From positions 1-64,000 of the forward strand of contig NZ_JAUUTW010000025.1 in NCBI RefSeq assembly GCF_030676415.1: DNA of 64,000 nt, in the 5' to 3' direction. This DNA comes from Peribacillus frigoritolerans. GTDB taxonomy: Bacteria > Bacillota > Bacilli > Bacillales > DSM-1321. The position numbers and the translations under genes were made by a program. Position 1 is the stretch's first letter; the number at the start of each line of letters is the position of its first letter. Below are positions 1-8,362 of this stretch, piece by piece. A model generated the notes under the pieces. The model ran no database searches. It worked only from the letters and a program-made list of their open reading frames with translations, and was not told where the DNA came from.

Positions 1-118
1 AAAGCCGAGGAGGCTCCCCGACCGCCCGCGGAAAGCGAGTGCCTGGAGTGGAAATCAACGTCCAAATTGTACAAGCCATAAAAATAGACAAACTCGATTT
101 TCATCGAGTTTGTCTACA
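1..118 (+). repeat. Dispersed Bacillaceae repeat, right part (copy A)
   Basis: The window opens inside a dispersed repeat whose core ends GCCCGCGGAAAGCGAG and continues with a GTGGAAATCAACG-type tail. A perfect 12-bp inverted repeat (AGACAAACTCGA, 86-97, against 104-115) closes it. Related copies lie at 19421-19499, 19610-19690 and 20485-20645. This repeat type is widespread in Bacillaceae intergenic DNA. No coding function is seen. Confidence 0.75.
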
Positions 119-123
119 GTCTG

Positions 124-151
124 AAGCCTCTCTAAATAAGAGGCTTTTTTG
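124..151 (+). terminator. Rho-independent terminator
   Basis: Stem AAGCCTCT (124-131) pairs with AGAGGCTT (139-146) across a 7-nt loop and is followed by T residues. It closes the plus-strand unit entering from the left edge. Confidence 0.8.
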
Positions 152-174
152 CGTTGTATTGCCAAAAGTCTATT

Positions 175-318
175 TTACTGAGTTCTTTTACTTCTATCAT
201 GATACAGATTAATTAATTCTGCATTTTGTTCATTCATTTTTTTCACATTCTTATTAATCGTTGCCAATTCCCATAGTACGGCTAATCCAAAGATTAGCAT
301 AAGCGTTAATAAATCCAT
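175..318 (-). CDS. Small single-pass membrane protein, 47 aa
   Basis: An unrecognised small protein of 47 codons. Its ATG (318-316) has a strong upstream site (AGGAGGG, spacing about 5 nt). Residues 1-20 (MDLLTLMLIFGLAVLWELAT) form one hydrophobic segment; the rest is polar and Asn/Lys-rich and could be a short coiled coil. It lies 33 bp downstream of the DMT transporter gene on the same strand and may share its transcript. The ribosome site and the membrane-plus-charged-tail layout favour a real gene. No function can be assigned. Confidence 0.6.
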   Translation of the reverse strand: MDLLTLMLIFGLAVLWELATINKNVKKMNEQNAELINLYHDRSKRTQ

Positions 319-351
319 TGTTGCCCTCCTATTGATGTTTAGTACCTTTAA

Positions 352-1317
352 TTAAATGATTCTTTCCACTTTCCTTGGATTCAATTTCTCGACTCGGGAA
401 GGCAAGTTTTTTCTTTGATCATAATTGTTTTGGATCAATGCATATATCACTAAAAAAGTTCCTAGTAATTCGAATGATGATAGTGATCCTCCTTGGATAA
501 AAACAATGACCAACGTGGTTATTGGAACTAAATTGATAAATAGGATCCCATTGATCGGCGTTAAAAGTTTAATGCCTAAATTCCAGCTTAAAAGGGCAAT
601 GGCACCGGGAAAAATAATCATGAAAATCATTTCGCCATAAATGGATTGCATAACCTCTGCTGTAGGGACAGACAGGCCCATTGCAGTTGCGAGGAATGTT
701 ATGATTGCTGATACTGCTGTTCCTAAAATGCACGTTAAAGTCGAATAGCGGAGTGTTGACCATCCATTAAATTGGTTGCCGCCCATCGTATAAATAACCC
801 ACCCTATGACACCGATAAGAATGAAAAGGATAGGGAGGATGCTATCTTTCAATAAAAATACGAATGATAAGTTGCCATTGGTAATGACAAGAATGGCTCC
901 TATCAAGGCAAGAAACATGCTGGCGATGGTATACTTCATGGGTCTGGCATTTTTGAAAACCCACATTATTAAAATTGAAATCATGGGCATTAATGATTCC
1001 ATGATGGAAGCAACAATTACCCCGTTATGTCCCAGTAAGTCTTGACCTGCGAAAATGAGAAAGTTGTATACAGTGAACGCCATCGTCCCAAAAAACAATA
1101 ATTTCTTTCCTTTCCCTTCCAGGCTAAAAGAGTTCTTACCCTCTTTAATTAAAAGCAATATCCCTAAAATTACGCTAACAGCTAAATATCGCAAAAAAGA
1201 GAAATAAAAAGGATCAATATACATCAGGGCCCTTTCTGCAACTGGAAACATCGCTCCCCAAGAAATGCTGGCTGTCAAACATAAAAGTGCACCGATTAAA
1301 ACTTGATTTTTTTTCAT
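352..1317 (-). CDS. EamA/DMT-family transporter
   Basis: A 321-aa membrane protein with about ten hydrophobic segments in two similar halves, the usual size and layout of two EamA domains (drug/metabolite transporter superfamily). Such proteins export small metabolites or amino acids across the cytoplasmic membrane; the substrate here cannot be read from sequence. The first helix holds the SWGAMFPVAERAL region typical of the first EamA repeat. It is transcribed away from an adjacent LysR gene, a common pairing in which the regulator controls the exporter. The C-terminal tail is basic. Confidence 0.88.
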   Translation of the reverse strand: MKKNQVLIGALLCLTASISWGAMFPVAERALMYIDPFYFSFLRYLAVSVILGILLLIKEGKNSFSLEGKGKKLLFFGTMAFTVYNFLIFAGQDLLGHNGVIVASIMESLMPMISILIMWVFKNARPMKYTIASMFLALIGAILVITNGNLSFVFLLKDSILPILFILIGVIGWVIYTMGGNQFNGWSTLRYSTLTCILGTAVSAIITFLATAMGLSVPTAEVMQSIYGEMIFMIIFPGAIALLSWNLGIKLLTPINGILFINLVPITTLVIVFIQGGSLSSFELLGTFLVIYALIQNNYDQRKNLPSRVEKLNPRKVERII

Positions 1318-1373
1318 AAAAGCTTCCCCTCAAAAATAATGATTGATTAAATTCCTATAAACACCTTATGATA

Positions 1374-1428
1374 AAGTCATTATCATGTAAAATGACTTAA
1401 AATGAATATAATCATCATTATTAATGAT
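1374..1428. promoter_or_regulatory. Divergent EamA/LysR control region
   Basis: The 134-bp gap between the divergent genes holds two inverted repeats: AAGTCATT/AATGACTT (1374-1381 and 1391-1398, 9-bp spacer) and a perfect 7-1-7 palindrome ATCATTATTAATGAT (1414-1428) that contains a T-N11-A LysR-type core. The second also resembles a Fur-like 7-1-7 box. They are the likely operators of the LysR protein. Binding is inferred. Confidence 0.5.
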
Positions 1429-1451
1429 AGTTTAGAAAGGGGGTCACTTTT

Positions 1452-2342
1452 ATGGAAATGCGGGATTTGCAAATATTCCAGTGCGTCGCTAAATATGGAA
1501 GCGTAAGTAAGGCGGCTGTTGAGTTGAATTACGTCCAATCCAATGTAACGGCGAGGATTAAGCATTTAGAGCAGGAGTTACGGACGCCTTTATTCAATAG
1601 ACATAAACGTGGCATGTCATTGACTGCAGAGGCCCGAAAAATGCTGGAGTATGTAAACAAAATTTTGCTTGATGTGGAAGAACTCAAGCAAGTATTCCTG
1701 GATAGTGAAACACCTACAGGGATATTGAACATCGGTACAGTTGAAACGGTCAGCGATCTTCCCAAGATTCTAGCCTCTTATCATAAACAGTATCCAAATG
1801 TCGATTTATCCATAAAGGCGGGTTTAACAGAAGACCTAATTAAAGATGTCATCGAACATAGGCTGGATGGCGCTTTTGTTACAGGACCGATTAAACATCC
1901 GCTCATTCAGCCATACGATGTGTGTACAGAAAAACTTGTATTAGTTACTAGAAATGAAACATTTGACCTTGAAGAAATTATAACGGAACCATTTTTAGTA
2001 TTCAGTCAGGGTTGTGGATATCGCTCTAAACTGGAACAATGGCTGAAAGAAGAAGAAGTGATGCCCAAAAGGATCATGGAGTTCAACGTATTGGAAACGA
2101 TCTTAACCAGCGTAACACTCGGCCTTGGCATTACCCTCGTACCACAATCAGCGGTAAATCACCTTACAGTCAATGAAAAAGTGCACGTGCATGCAATTCC
2201 GGAAGAATACGGCAATATCTCGACTGTCTTCATTCACCGTAAAGATGCTTATATGACAAACTCCATGCAAAGCTTCTTACAAACGATTGAAGCTCATCAT
2301 GAAAACCGATTTAAGCAAAATCCTGGAACACTGCTGAGCTAA
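1452..2342 (+). CDS. LysR-family transcriptional regulator
   Basis: A 296-aa protein with the standard LysR layout: an N-terminal winged helix-turn-helix (residues about 3-62, including [18 protein letters not shown]), a linker helix and a C-terminal effector-binding domain (about 90-290). The ATG follows AAAGGGGG by 7 nt. LysR proteins bind as tetramers and usually control a divergent neighbour and themselves, so the DMT transporter is the expected target. The effector cannot be inferred. A short hairpin with a T-run follows the gene. Confidence 0.9.
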   Translation: MEMRDLQIFQCVAKYGSVSKAAVELNYVQSNVTARIKHLEQELRTPLFNRHKRGMSLTAEARKMLEYVNKILLDVEELKQVFLDSETPTGILNIGTVETVSDLPKILASYHKQYPNVDLSIKAGLTEDLIKDVIEHRLDGAFVTGPIKHPLIQPYDVCTEKLVLVTRNETFDLEEIITEPFLVFSQGCGYRSKLEQWLKEEEVMPKRIMEFNVLETILTSVTLGLGITLVPQSAVNHLTVNEKVHVHAIPEEYGNISTVFIHRKDAYMTNSMQSFLQTIEAHHENRFKQNPGTLLS

Positions 2343-2356
2343 TATGAAGGAAGGGG

Positions 2357-2384
2357 GAGCGGCTCTTCGTCTGCTCTTTTTTTT
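2357..2384 (+). terminator. Terminator after LysR gene
   Basis: GAGCGG pairs with CTGCTC (one G-T) across a short loop and is followed by eight T residues, just after the LysR stop codon. Confidence 0.65.
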
Positions 2385-2525
2385 GTTGTTTGAATTAAAC
2401 TATATCAATTTTAGATTGACTGCTTTAAACCAGGTGAAGAAGGATAAATGATTGGTTTAGAGAATAGTTATGGAAAAGGTCATACGTTCTCGAAAAACGA
2501 ATTTGATAGAAAATAGGTGAAGCAA

Positions 2526-3392
2526 GTGGAGTTGGATACATTATATAAGACCTATCAACCTTTTCTGTTTTCCATCGCATACCGGATGCTTGGATCGGTT
2601 ACCGACGCAGAAGATATCGTTCATGATTTATTCCTGCAGCTTAAGCTTGATACCGAACAAATTAAGGATATGAAAGCATATCTTGCGAAAATGACGACAA
2701 ATCGCTGTCTGAATTTTTTAAAATCAGCCCGTAAGAGAAGAGAGGTTTACACAGGACCTTGGCTGCCTGAACCTCGGGTAAACGAAACAGAGCAGCCTTT
2801 AGATAAGGTTGTAACGGATGAAACGGTTGCATATGCCTTCCTCGTTTTGCTGGAACAGCTTTCACCTGTTGAAAGAGCGGTGTTCGTGCTTAGAGAAGCA
2901 TTCGCTTATAGCTATGAAGATATCGCCGGGATGCTGGAAAAGAATGAAGTGAACTGCAGAAAAATCTACAGCCGGGCTAAGCGGAAATTACAGAATGATA
3001 TGCCAGCCCATCCGGAGGATACAAAACAAGTCGATCTTCTGGCAAAAAAATTCATAAAAGCATCTACGACAGGAAACTTTGAGGAGTTTTTGGATATCCT
3101 TACAGAAGATGTTGTCCTTGTTACTGACGGCGGAGGAAAAGTGCTTTCTGCATTAAATCCAATTGTAAAAAAACAGCGTGTATCCTCCTTTCTTAAAGGA
3201 GTTTCTGCTAAAGGAGGTTTCATAGGAGAACTTCTTCCGGTGATGGTCAATGGTCAGGAAGGAATTTTGCAAATGAAAGACGGGCAGCCTATCAAAGTCA
3301 TCTGCTTTGAATTAGATTCAAAACAAAAAAATATCCGCAAAATCTTCATTGTTTCCAATCCCGATAAATTAAATCATATTCCTGTTCCTTAA
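2526..3392 (+). CDS. ECF41-type RNA polymerase sigma factor with fused SnoaL-like domain
   Basis: Sigma-70 region 2 lies at residues about 5-70 and region 4 at about 110-165, followed by a C-terminal NTF2/SnoaL-like domain. All three signature motifs of the ECF41 group are present: WLPEP in the linker, DGGGK in the C-terminal domain and NPDKL near the end. In this group the fused domain replaces an anti-sigma factor and modulates activity. I prefer the GTG at 2526 because AGGTGA (2515-2520) sits 5 nt upstream; a GTG at 2517 would add three residues but overlaps that site. The next gene encodes the carboxymuconolactone-decarboxylase-like partner typical of ECF41 loci, preceded by a matching promoter. 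Confidence 0.92.
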   Translation: MELDTLYKTYQPFLFSIAYRMLGSVTDAEDIVHDLFLQLKLDTEQIKDMKAYLAKMTTNRCLNFLKSARKRREVYTGPWLPEPRVNETEQPLDKVVTDETVAYAFLVLLEQLSPVERAVFVLREAFAYSYEDIAGMLEKNEVNCRKIYSRAKRKLQNDMPAHPEDTKQVDLLAKKFIKASTTGNFEEFLDILTEDVVLVTDGGGKVLSALNPIVKKQRVSSFLKGVSAKGGFIGELLPVMVNGQEGILQMKDGQPIKVICFELDSKQKNIRKIFIVSNPDKLNHIPVP

Positions 3393-3434
3393 TAGGGTAG
3401 ACTGAGGGCTCGATTACGGGCTCTCTTTATTGTA

Positions 3435-3461
3435 TGTCACAAATCAAGCCTCTATTTTGTC
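3435..3461 (+). promoter_or_regulatory. Candidate ECF41-dependent promoter
   Basis: TGTCACA (3435-3441), then 16 nt, then TGTC (3458-3461) matches the published ECF41 promoter pattern TGTCACA-N16-CGTC in all but one position. It lies about 40 bp upstream of the AhpD-like gene and directly downstream of the sigma gene. Confidence 0.7.
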
Positions 3462-3502
3462 TTATAAGTGAAACCTAAAAAGATTTAATGGAGGAGATAG
3501 AC

Positions 3503-3964
3503 ATGGAACAACGCATTAACTACATGAAGACAAATCGGGAAGTGGTCAAATTAATGCTTGGATTGGAGGAGTATAAGAAAACAACGGGAATCGATAGCAA
3601 ATTAATCGAATTGATTAAAATTCGCGCGTCTCAAATCAATGGCTGTGCGTACTGCTTGGATATGCATACAAAGGATGCCCGGGCAATGGGTGAAACGGAA
3701 CAAAGAATTTACTGTTTGAGTGCTTGGCGTGAATCACCATTCTATCTTGAGTCGGAAAGGGCGGCGCTGGAATTGACAGAAGCGGTAACGGCCATTTCTG
3801 CAAACGGTGTACCTGATGATCTATATGAGCGGGTCCGCCTTCATTTTGATGAAAAACAATATATCGATCTCGTTACCATAATCATCACGATCAACGGCTG
3901 GAACCGATTGGCCATTTCAGCCAAAAGCATACCGGGGCACTATAAGCCTGTAATGGAAAAATAA
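3503..3964 (+). CDS. AhpD-like carboxymuconolactone decarboxylase family protein
   Basis: A 153-aa protein of the AhpD/CMD fold. The redox or proton-relay motif is intact: CAYCLDMH (a CxxC followed by His) preceded by the conserved helix with IKIRASQING. Family members act as peroxidases or as partners of oxidoreductases; the reaction here is unknown. I chose ATG 3503 because GGAGGAG (3490-3496) lies 6 nt upstream; an in-frame ATG at 3488 would place that ribosome site inside the gene. The ECF41 context predicts transcription from the promoter at 3435-3461. Confidence 0.9.
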   Translation: MEQRINYMKTNREVVKLMLGLEEYKKTTGIDSKLIELIKIRASQINGCAYCLDMHTKDARAMGETEQRIYCLSAWRESPFYLESERAALELTEAVTAISANGVPDDLYERVRLHFDEKQYIDLVTIIITINGWNRLAISAKSIPGHYKPVMEK

Positions 3965-3975
3965 TTTTGTTTTTA

Positions 3976-4010
3976 AAACCCCTTGTATGGTCACGAGGGG
4001 TTTGCTTTTT
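3976..4010 (+). terminator. Terminator after AhpD-like gene
   Basis: AAACCCCT and AGGGGTTT form a stem around a loop of about 12 nt, followed by GCTTTTT. Confidence 0.75.
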
Positions 4011-4237
4011 ATTCGGACCTAAAGGTACTATAAAAAACGGTTTTTAATTTTATTTGATTAAGAATGTCATACAATTTATTTTCATAAAACATTTAGCTCT
4101 TTATCGAAAGTAAAACTAGTAGTTTCAAAATTAAATTTGAAATTCTTAATACTATTCAATACTTTTTTACTGATATAAATGATTTGATTTTTCAATTCCA
4201 TATTCATACCTCATACTTGTTCCTAAAATGAAATAAC

Positions 4238-4302
4238 CTGTATACTCTCCTCGTTTCACAATAAACTATTTTACAGTGTGAAACGGGTCCTCGGAGATAC
4301 AG
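4238..4302. other. Large imperfect palindrome in a 600-bp gap
   Basis: Arms CTGTAT...TCGTTTCACA and TGTGAAACG...GATACAG can fold into one interrupted hairpin of about 65 nt. The rest of the gap (4011-4237 and 4303-4415) is AT-rich and I see no supported gene in it. The palindrome could be an operator, an RNA structure or a remnant of a small mobile repeat. Confidence 0.45.
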
Positions 4303-4415
4303 ATGTGGACTTTCCGATAATAAACTTATTTGTGACGAATCCCGCAAAGGTGATTAGTTAGAGCAGAATAAAGCTAGTGGGACAGAAGCTTTAGGGCCAG
4401 TCTATTAAATATAAA

Positions 4416-4460
4416 AAGGGCATGTTTTGATTAATCTTTTTTCAAAACATGTCCTTTCTA
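4416..4460. terminator. Bidirectional terminator-like hairpin
   Basis: AAGGGCATGTTTTGA (from 4416) pairs with the segment from 4441 ending ACATGTCCTTT, with T-rich and A-rich flanks. It sits just upstream of the germination remnant. No intact gene precedes it, so it may belong to deleted sequence. Confidence 0.6.
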
Positions 4461-4577
4461 TTTATCCATTTAGTAATAATATGGTGACATATATAAATGG
4501 GGGCATGGCCCAAAAACAATTTATTTAATTTAAATGGATATATTTGCATCCAAGGTGAAAACATAAACGTAACATTC

Positions 4578-4773
4578 ATGTTCGCTCCTATATGTCCAGC
4601 CGGCTGTTGGAGCAGCATTGAGTTGAATGAACTTGCCATCGTTACTGCCTTGGGAATTGATAAAACAGAAGGTGGATATCAATTCGAAGATTTGGAAGTG
4701 AATGTAACCGTAAAGGAAGATTTGCAGTTTAGGCACCATAACAGAATCCTTTCAAAAAGAAGTCAAGGAGTAA
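4578..4773 (+). pseudogene. Remnant of a Ger(x)C-family germination lipoprotein gene
   Basis: The reading frame encodes GCWSSIELNELAIVTALGID, the lipobox cysteine and first strand region typical of Ger(x)C (GerAC/GerKC) proteins, but the usual signal peptide is missing and only about 35 recognisable residues remain. A second fragment in another frame ends EVKE-stop at 4771-4773, just before the next ribosome site, and looks like the original C-terminus. Intact family members have about 370 residues, so most of the gene has been lost through an internal deletion plus frameshift. Confidence 0.7.
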
Positions 4774-4779
4774 AGATCA

Positions 4780-5013
4780 ATGTGGGCAATCATTGGAACA
4801 GTGTTTACTGGAGCAATTATTTCATTTTTTGAAATACCTCAACTTATTAAAAATAAATGCTGGAGGGAAGTCTCCGTTTTTATTCTATTGCTTTTAGTTG
4901 GTATGACGTTGAGTATTTTATTAATTAAAAATGTTACCATTCCTAATCCCTTAGACTGGATAACAAAAATTTATAATCCCTTCGCATCTTTCATGGAACG
5001 GATTCTGTCTTAG
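4780..5013 (+). CDS. Small two-helix membrane protein of germinant receptor operons (D-type subunit)
   Basis: A 77-aa protein with two hydrophobic segments (about residues 1-20 and 32-52) and a short polar tail. The ATG follows AAGGAG by 8 nt. Small two-helix proteins of this size occur next to GerA-type receptor genes in Bacillus (the D subunits such as GerKD/GerUD) and modulate germination in the spore inner membrane. Its position between a C-subunit remnant and an intact B subunit supports that reading; the family assignment rests on context and topology, not on a signature motif. Confidence 0.65.
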   Translation: MWAIIGTVFTGAIISFFEIPQLIKNKCWREVSVFILLLLVGMTLSILLIKNVTIPNPLDWITKIYNPFASFMERILS

Positions 5014-5028
5014 GGGGTATTTACGATT

Positions 5029-6138
5029 ATGCTCGAGATAGGCAAAATTAGCTCTGGAGAATTTCTTATATTGGTCATCATATTTATGATAGGAGGTTCG
5101 ATACTTAATGTACCTGCTTTTCTTGTCAAGATAGCAAAGCAGGATGCCTGGATTTCCTATATGATAACTACTCTCATCAGTTTGTGTTTTGTTTTCTTAT
5201 ATAATAAATTAGCCTCTATTTATCCATCTAAGACTTATGTCGAAGTTAATGAAAAAATATTGGGGAAATGGGTTGGGAAAATTTCAGCACTGCTCTTTCT
5301 TTTTTATATTTTGTACCTTTTGTCTGCTTTATTGTATGAAATAGGGAGTTTTTCAACGACACAAATTTTGGTTGGAACACCTATCGAAATGATTATGGTT
5401 CTTTTTTTATTGACATCCATAATCGGTGTGCGGTTAGGATTGGAAGTCATCAGCCGAACTGCATTAATCTTTTTTCCTTGGATAGTATTTATGCTTTTCA
5501 TGTTATTTTTACTTCTTATCCCTGATATCAAATTAGAACATATACAACCTATTTTTGAAGGCATGAAACCAATTATTAAGGGCTCATATCAAACTTTAGC
5601 GCTCCCGTATGTACAGCTTGTTTTCTTTTTAATGATCATGCCATATGTAAATGAAAAGGATGAAATGAAAAAAAACTTTTATCGGGGAACATTATTAGGA
5701 GGCATGGTTCTATTCTTAGTGATTATTTTCAGTATCCTCGTATTGGGTACTGATATTACCGCACTACAAAACTACCCTTCTTATAGATTAGGAAAGAGGT
5801 TGAGTGTTGGTGGTTTTTTGGAACGTATTGAAGTCATTGTAGCCTTCATTTGGATTCTATCCGTGTATTTCAAGCTAACGATTTGTTATTATGGACTGTC
5901 TCTGGGGTTAGCTCAAGTACTAGGATTAAAAAATCACAAAATTCTTCACTTCCCATTAGCATTTTTAATTTTTGCCTTCTCCATCATTACACATCCAAAT
6001 ACAGTACATAGTCAAAACTTTACTGCAAAAACGTGGACGCCATTTTCCTTAACCATTTGTTTTCTTCTCCCGGTGTTATTGTTAGTGATAGGAATATTGA
6101 AAAAAAAGCGTTCCATTTTAAAGGCGACCAAAGGATAA
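5029..6138 (+). CDS. GerAB/ArcD/ProY-family spore germination permease (B subunit)
   Basis: A 369-aa protein with about ten membrane segments. The start region (ISSGEFLILVIIFMIGGSIL) and the later PYVNEKDEMKK loop are typical of spore germination B subunits, which bind germinant in the inner spore membrane (APC superfamily). ATG 5029 follows a GGGGGT-type site and a 15-bp gap after the D-type gene. An A subunit is absent and the C subunit is broken, so this receptor is probably non-functional unless it pairs with subunits encoded elsewhere. Confidence 0.9.
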   Translation: MLEIGKISSGEFLILVIIFMIGGSILNVPAFLVKIAKQDAWISYMITTLISLCFVFLYNKLASIYPSKTYVEVNEKILGKWVGKISALLFLFYILYLLSALLYEIGSFSTTQILVGTPIEMIMVLFLLTSIIGVRLGLEVISRTALIFFPWIVFMLFMLFLLLIPDIKLEHIQPIFEGMKPIIKGSYQTLALPYVQLVFFLMIMPYVNEKDEMKKNFYRGTLLGGMVLFLVIIFSILVLGTDITALQNYPSYRLGKRLSVGGFLERIEVIVAFIWILSVYFKLTICYYGLSLGLAQVLGLKNHKILHFPLAFLIFAFSIITHPNTVHSQNFTAKTWTPFSLTICFLLPVLLLVIGILKKKRSILKATKG

Positions 6139-6304
6139 AAAAAATAATGCAATTACTGCCTTTGATCCAAAAAATGCAGGGGTGGCAGGCTTTCATCTGT
6201 CAGGAACTTCTATGACGAAAAACTTGTTAAGTGTCTGCCTGAGGATGGTGACACCATGTCAGATTCCTCGATAATCGACTCAGATAAAATAATTCCTCCT
6301 ATTG

Positions 6305-6334
6305 AAAAAGCCTTGGTATTTATAGGCTTTTTTT
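6305..6334 (+). terminator. Terminator after germination cluster
   Basis: AAAAAGCCT and the matching TAGGCTTTTT arm form a short stem followed by T residues. The rest of 6139-6544 shows no supported gene: open frames there lack ribosome sites and recognisable domains. Confidence 0.7.
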
Positions 6335-6544
6335 AGAATGGATCATACCGAGATTGAAACCAACCACAGCATTCTATTGTCCCCTGAGCCTATCTAATGG
6401 TTCTGCAGCTTCTGGATTTTTCTCCCGATATATTAATATAAAGACAAGATTAAAGGGAGGTCCCCCTGTTTATTTCCATGTTCTTGGATTATCGGTGTTA
6501 ATCGTAAAAACAAAATTCGACAAGGATTTCATGACTGGTGTAAG

Positions 6545-8362
6545 ATGATTGAAAAAGCCAGAAATGGGGTAAATGCTTTGGTTGATTTATTACCGTCGCT
6601 GTTTGAAAAAGTGGGCATCATCGTAATTGCTGCATTCCTGCTATCTTATATGAAACCCTTTCGGCAAATGATAGGCCATGAACATGAAATGTCAAAGAAA
6701 ATCATGTTTATCGCACTTTTTGGAACATTCGGCATCATAAGTAACTATACAGGAATCGAAATCGGGAATCATGCCATGCCGGAGGGTGATTGGCAGACTG
6801 AGATCGCTCCCGATAATGCGATTGCCAATACACGGATCATGGGCGTGGCTATCGGCGGTCTGCTCGGAGGACCATTTGTTGGGTTGGGAGTAGGGTTGAT
6901 TGCGGGGCTTCACCGTTATTTTCTCGGAGGTTTTACGGCGGGGGCTTGTGCAATCGCCGCGATTTTGGCTGGGGTCTTATCGGGGATTTTGGGGAAAAGG
7001 CGCCGAAAGCATGGGACGATCACCCCTTGGTTTGCCCTCCCCATTTGCATGGCATTGGAAGCGATCCAAATGGCCATCATCCTGGTGACGGCCAAACCAT
7101 TAGAAAGGGCGTGGGAGCTCGTACAAGTAATCGGACTTCCCATGATCATCATCAACGGGTTCGGGACATTACTATTCATGCTCATCATTCAGTCGATAAC
7201 GAGGGACGAAGCAAGGACGCGGGCCGTACAAACGAATCTTGCGTTCCTGATTGCGGATCAAACCTTGCCTTTTTTCCGGCAAGGTCTGAATCAAACTTCA
7301 TGCAAGAGAATAGCCCAAATCATCTTGGGGCTGACTGAAGCCGACGCCGTGGCCATTACCAATGATCATAGCGTTCTTGCCCATGTTGGTGCTGCGTCAG
7401 ATCACCATGTCCCTAAGGTGGGAATAGCGACAGGCTTAACGAAAAAGGCCCTTGAACAAGGCAAAATCATCGTGGCCAAAACAAAAAAGGACATTTATTG
7501 TTTTCATGATCAATGCCCATTGCAAGCGGCCGTAGTCCTGCCGTTGCAGGTCCAACAAAAAACGGTGGGGACTTTGAAGATGTATTTCAAGCACCCGGAT
7601 AAATTAAGCCAAGTGGAACAAGAGTTAGCTGAAGGATTGGCGAAACTATTTTCCACTCAATTGGAACTCGCAAAAGCGGAAATGCAAACGAAATTATTAA
7701 AAGATGCTGAAATTAAGGCCTTACAGGCACAGGTCCATCCTCATTTTTTATTCAATGCAATCAATACGATATCCGTTCTATGCCGGACGGATGTCGAGAA
7801 GGCAAGAAATTTATTGCAGGAGCTCAGTGCCTTCTTTCGCTCTAATTTACAAGGGGCCCGGCAAATACTGGTGCCGCTCGAAAAGGAATTAGAGCATGTC
7901 AACGCTTATTTATCACTGGAGCAGGCGCGTTTTCCAGATAAATATCATATCGACTATCGTATTGAGCCAAGGCTTAAGGAAGTTCTCATCCCTCCATTCA
8001 CGTTGCAGCCACTTGTTGAGAATGCGGTACACCATGCATTTCCACATGTAAAAAGCAAAGGTAAAATCATCATTCACGCATATTTTAAAGAAGATACGAT
8101 GCGCATTGTTGTGGAAGATGACGGAAAAGGGATCTCAAGCGGGAGAATAGATGAATTGGGTAAGCATGCTGTAGAATCGATTAAAGGTACAGGAACGGCC
8201 CTTCATAATATCAGTGAACGGCTGGAAGGGATCTATAAAGGTCAGGCCAGCCTCTCGATAGAAAGTGAAACGGGGCACGGAACACAAGTGAAAATATCAA
8301 TACCACTCAACGAAAAAGGAGCATATGTCAACGATGATGAAAGCATTTATCGTAGAGGATGA
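6545..8362 (+). CDS. lytS: LytS/BtsS-type sensor histidine kinase
   Basis: A 605-aa membrane sensor kinase. It has a 5TMR-LYT sensor region with about six helices (residues 15-220), a GAF-like segment (about 230-370), the phospho-acceptor motif HPHFLFNAINT (His near residue 398) and a C-terminal HATPase domain with LVENAVHHAF and DDGKGI. This is the LytS/YehU(BtsS) family, whose members sense extracellular pyruvate or membrane state. It overlaps the response regulator gene by 38 bp and is followed by a CstA-family carrier, the same set of functions as E. coli BtsS-BtsR-BtsT, so pyruvate sensing is plausible. The ribosome site at ATG 6545 is weak. Confidence 0.93.
   Translation: MIEKARNGVNALVDLLPSLFEKVGIIVIAAFLLSYMKPFRQMIGHEHEMSKKIMFIALFGTFGIISNYTGIEIGNHAMPEGDWQTEIAPDNAIANTRIMGVAIGGLLGGPFVGLGVGLIAGLHRYFLGGFTAGACAIAAILAGVLSGILGKRRRKHGTITPWFALPICMALEAIQMAIILVTAKPLERAWELVQVIGLPMIIINGFGTLLFMLIIQSITRDEARTRAVQTNLAFLIADQTLPFFRQGLNQTSCKRIAQIILGLTEADAVAITNDHSVLAHVGAASDHHVPKVGIATGLTKKALEQGKIIVAKTKKDIYCFHDQCPLQAAVVLPLQVQQKTVGTLKMYFKHPDKLSQVEQELAEGLAKLFSTQLELAKAEMQTKLLKDAEIKALQAQVHPHFLFNAINTISVLCRTDVEKARNLLQELSAFFRSNLQGARQILVPLEKELEHVNAYLSLEQARFPDKYHIDYRIEPRLKEVLIPPFTLQPLVENAVHHAFPHVKSKGKIIIHAYFKEDTMRIVVEDDGKGISSGRIDELGKHAVESIKGTGTALHNISERLEGIYKGQASLSIESETGHGTQVKISIPLNEKGAYVNDDESIYRRG

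Noticed and set aside
4442-4739. Minus-strand frames opposite the germination remnant
   Set aside because: They have no recognisable domain, and the plus strand carries the Ger(x)C lipobox motif.
6354-6548. 64-codon plus-strand frame before lytS
   Set aside because: No ribosome site, no known domain, and it overlaps the lytS start. Composition fits non-coding DNA.
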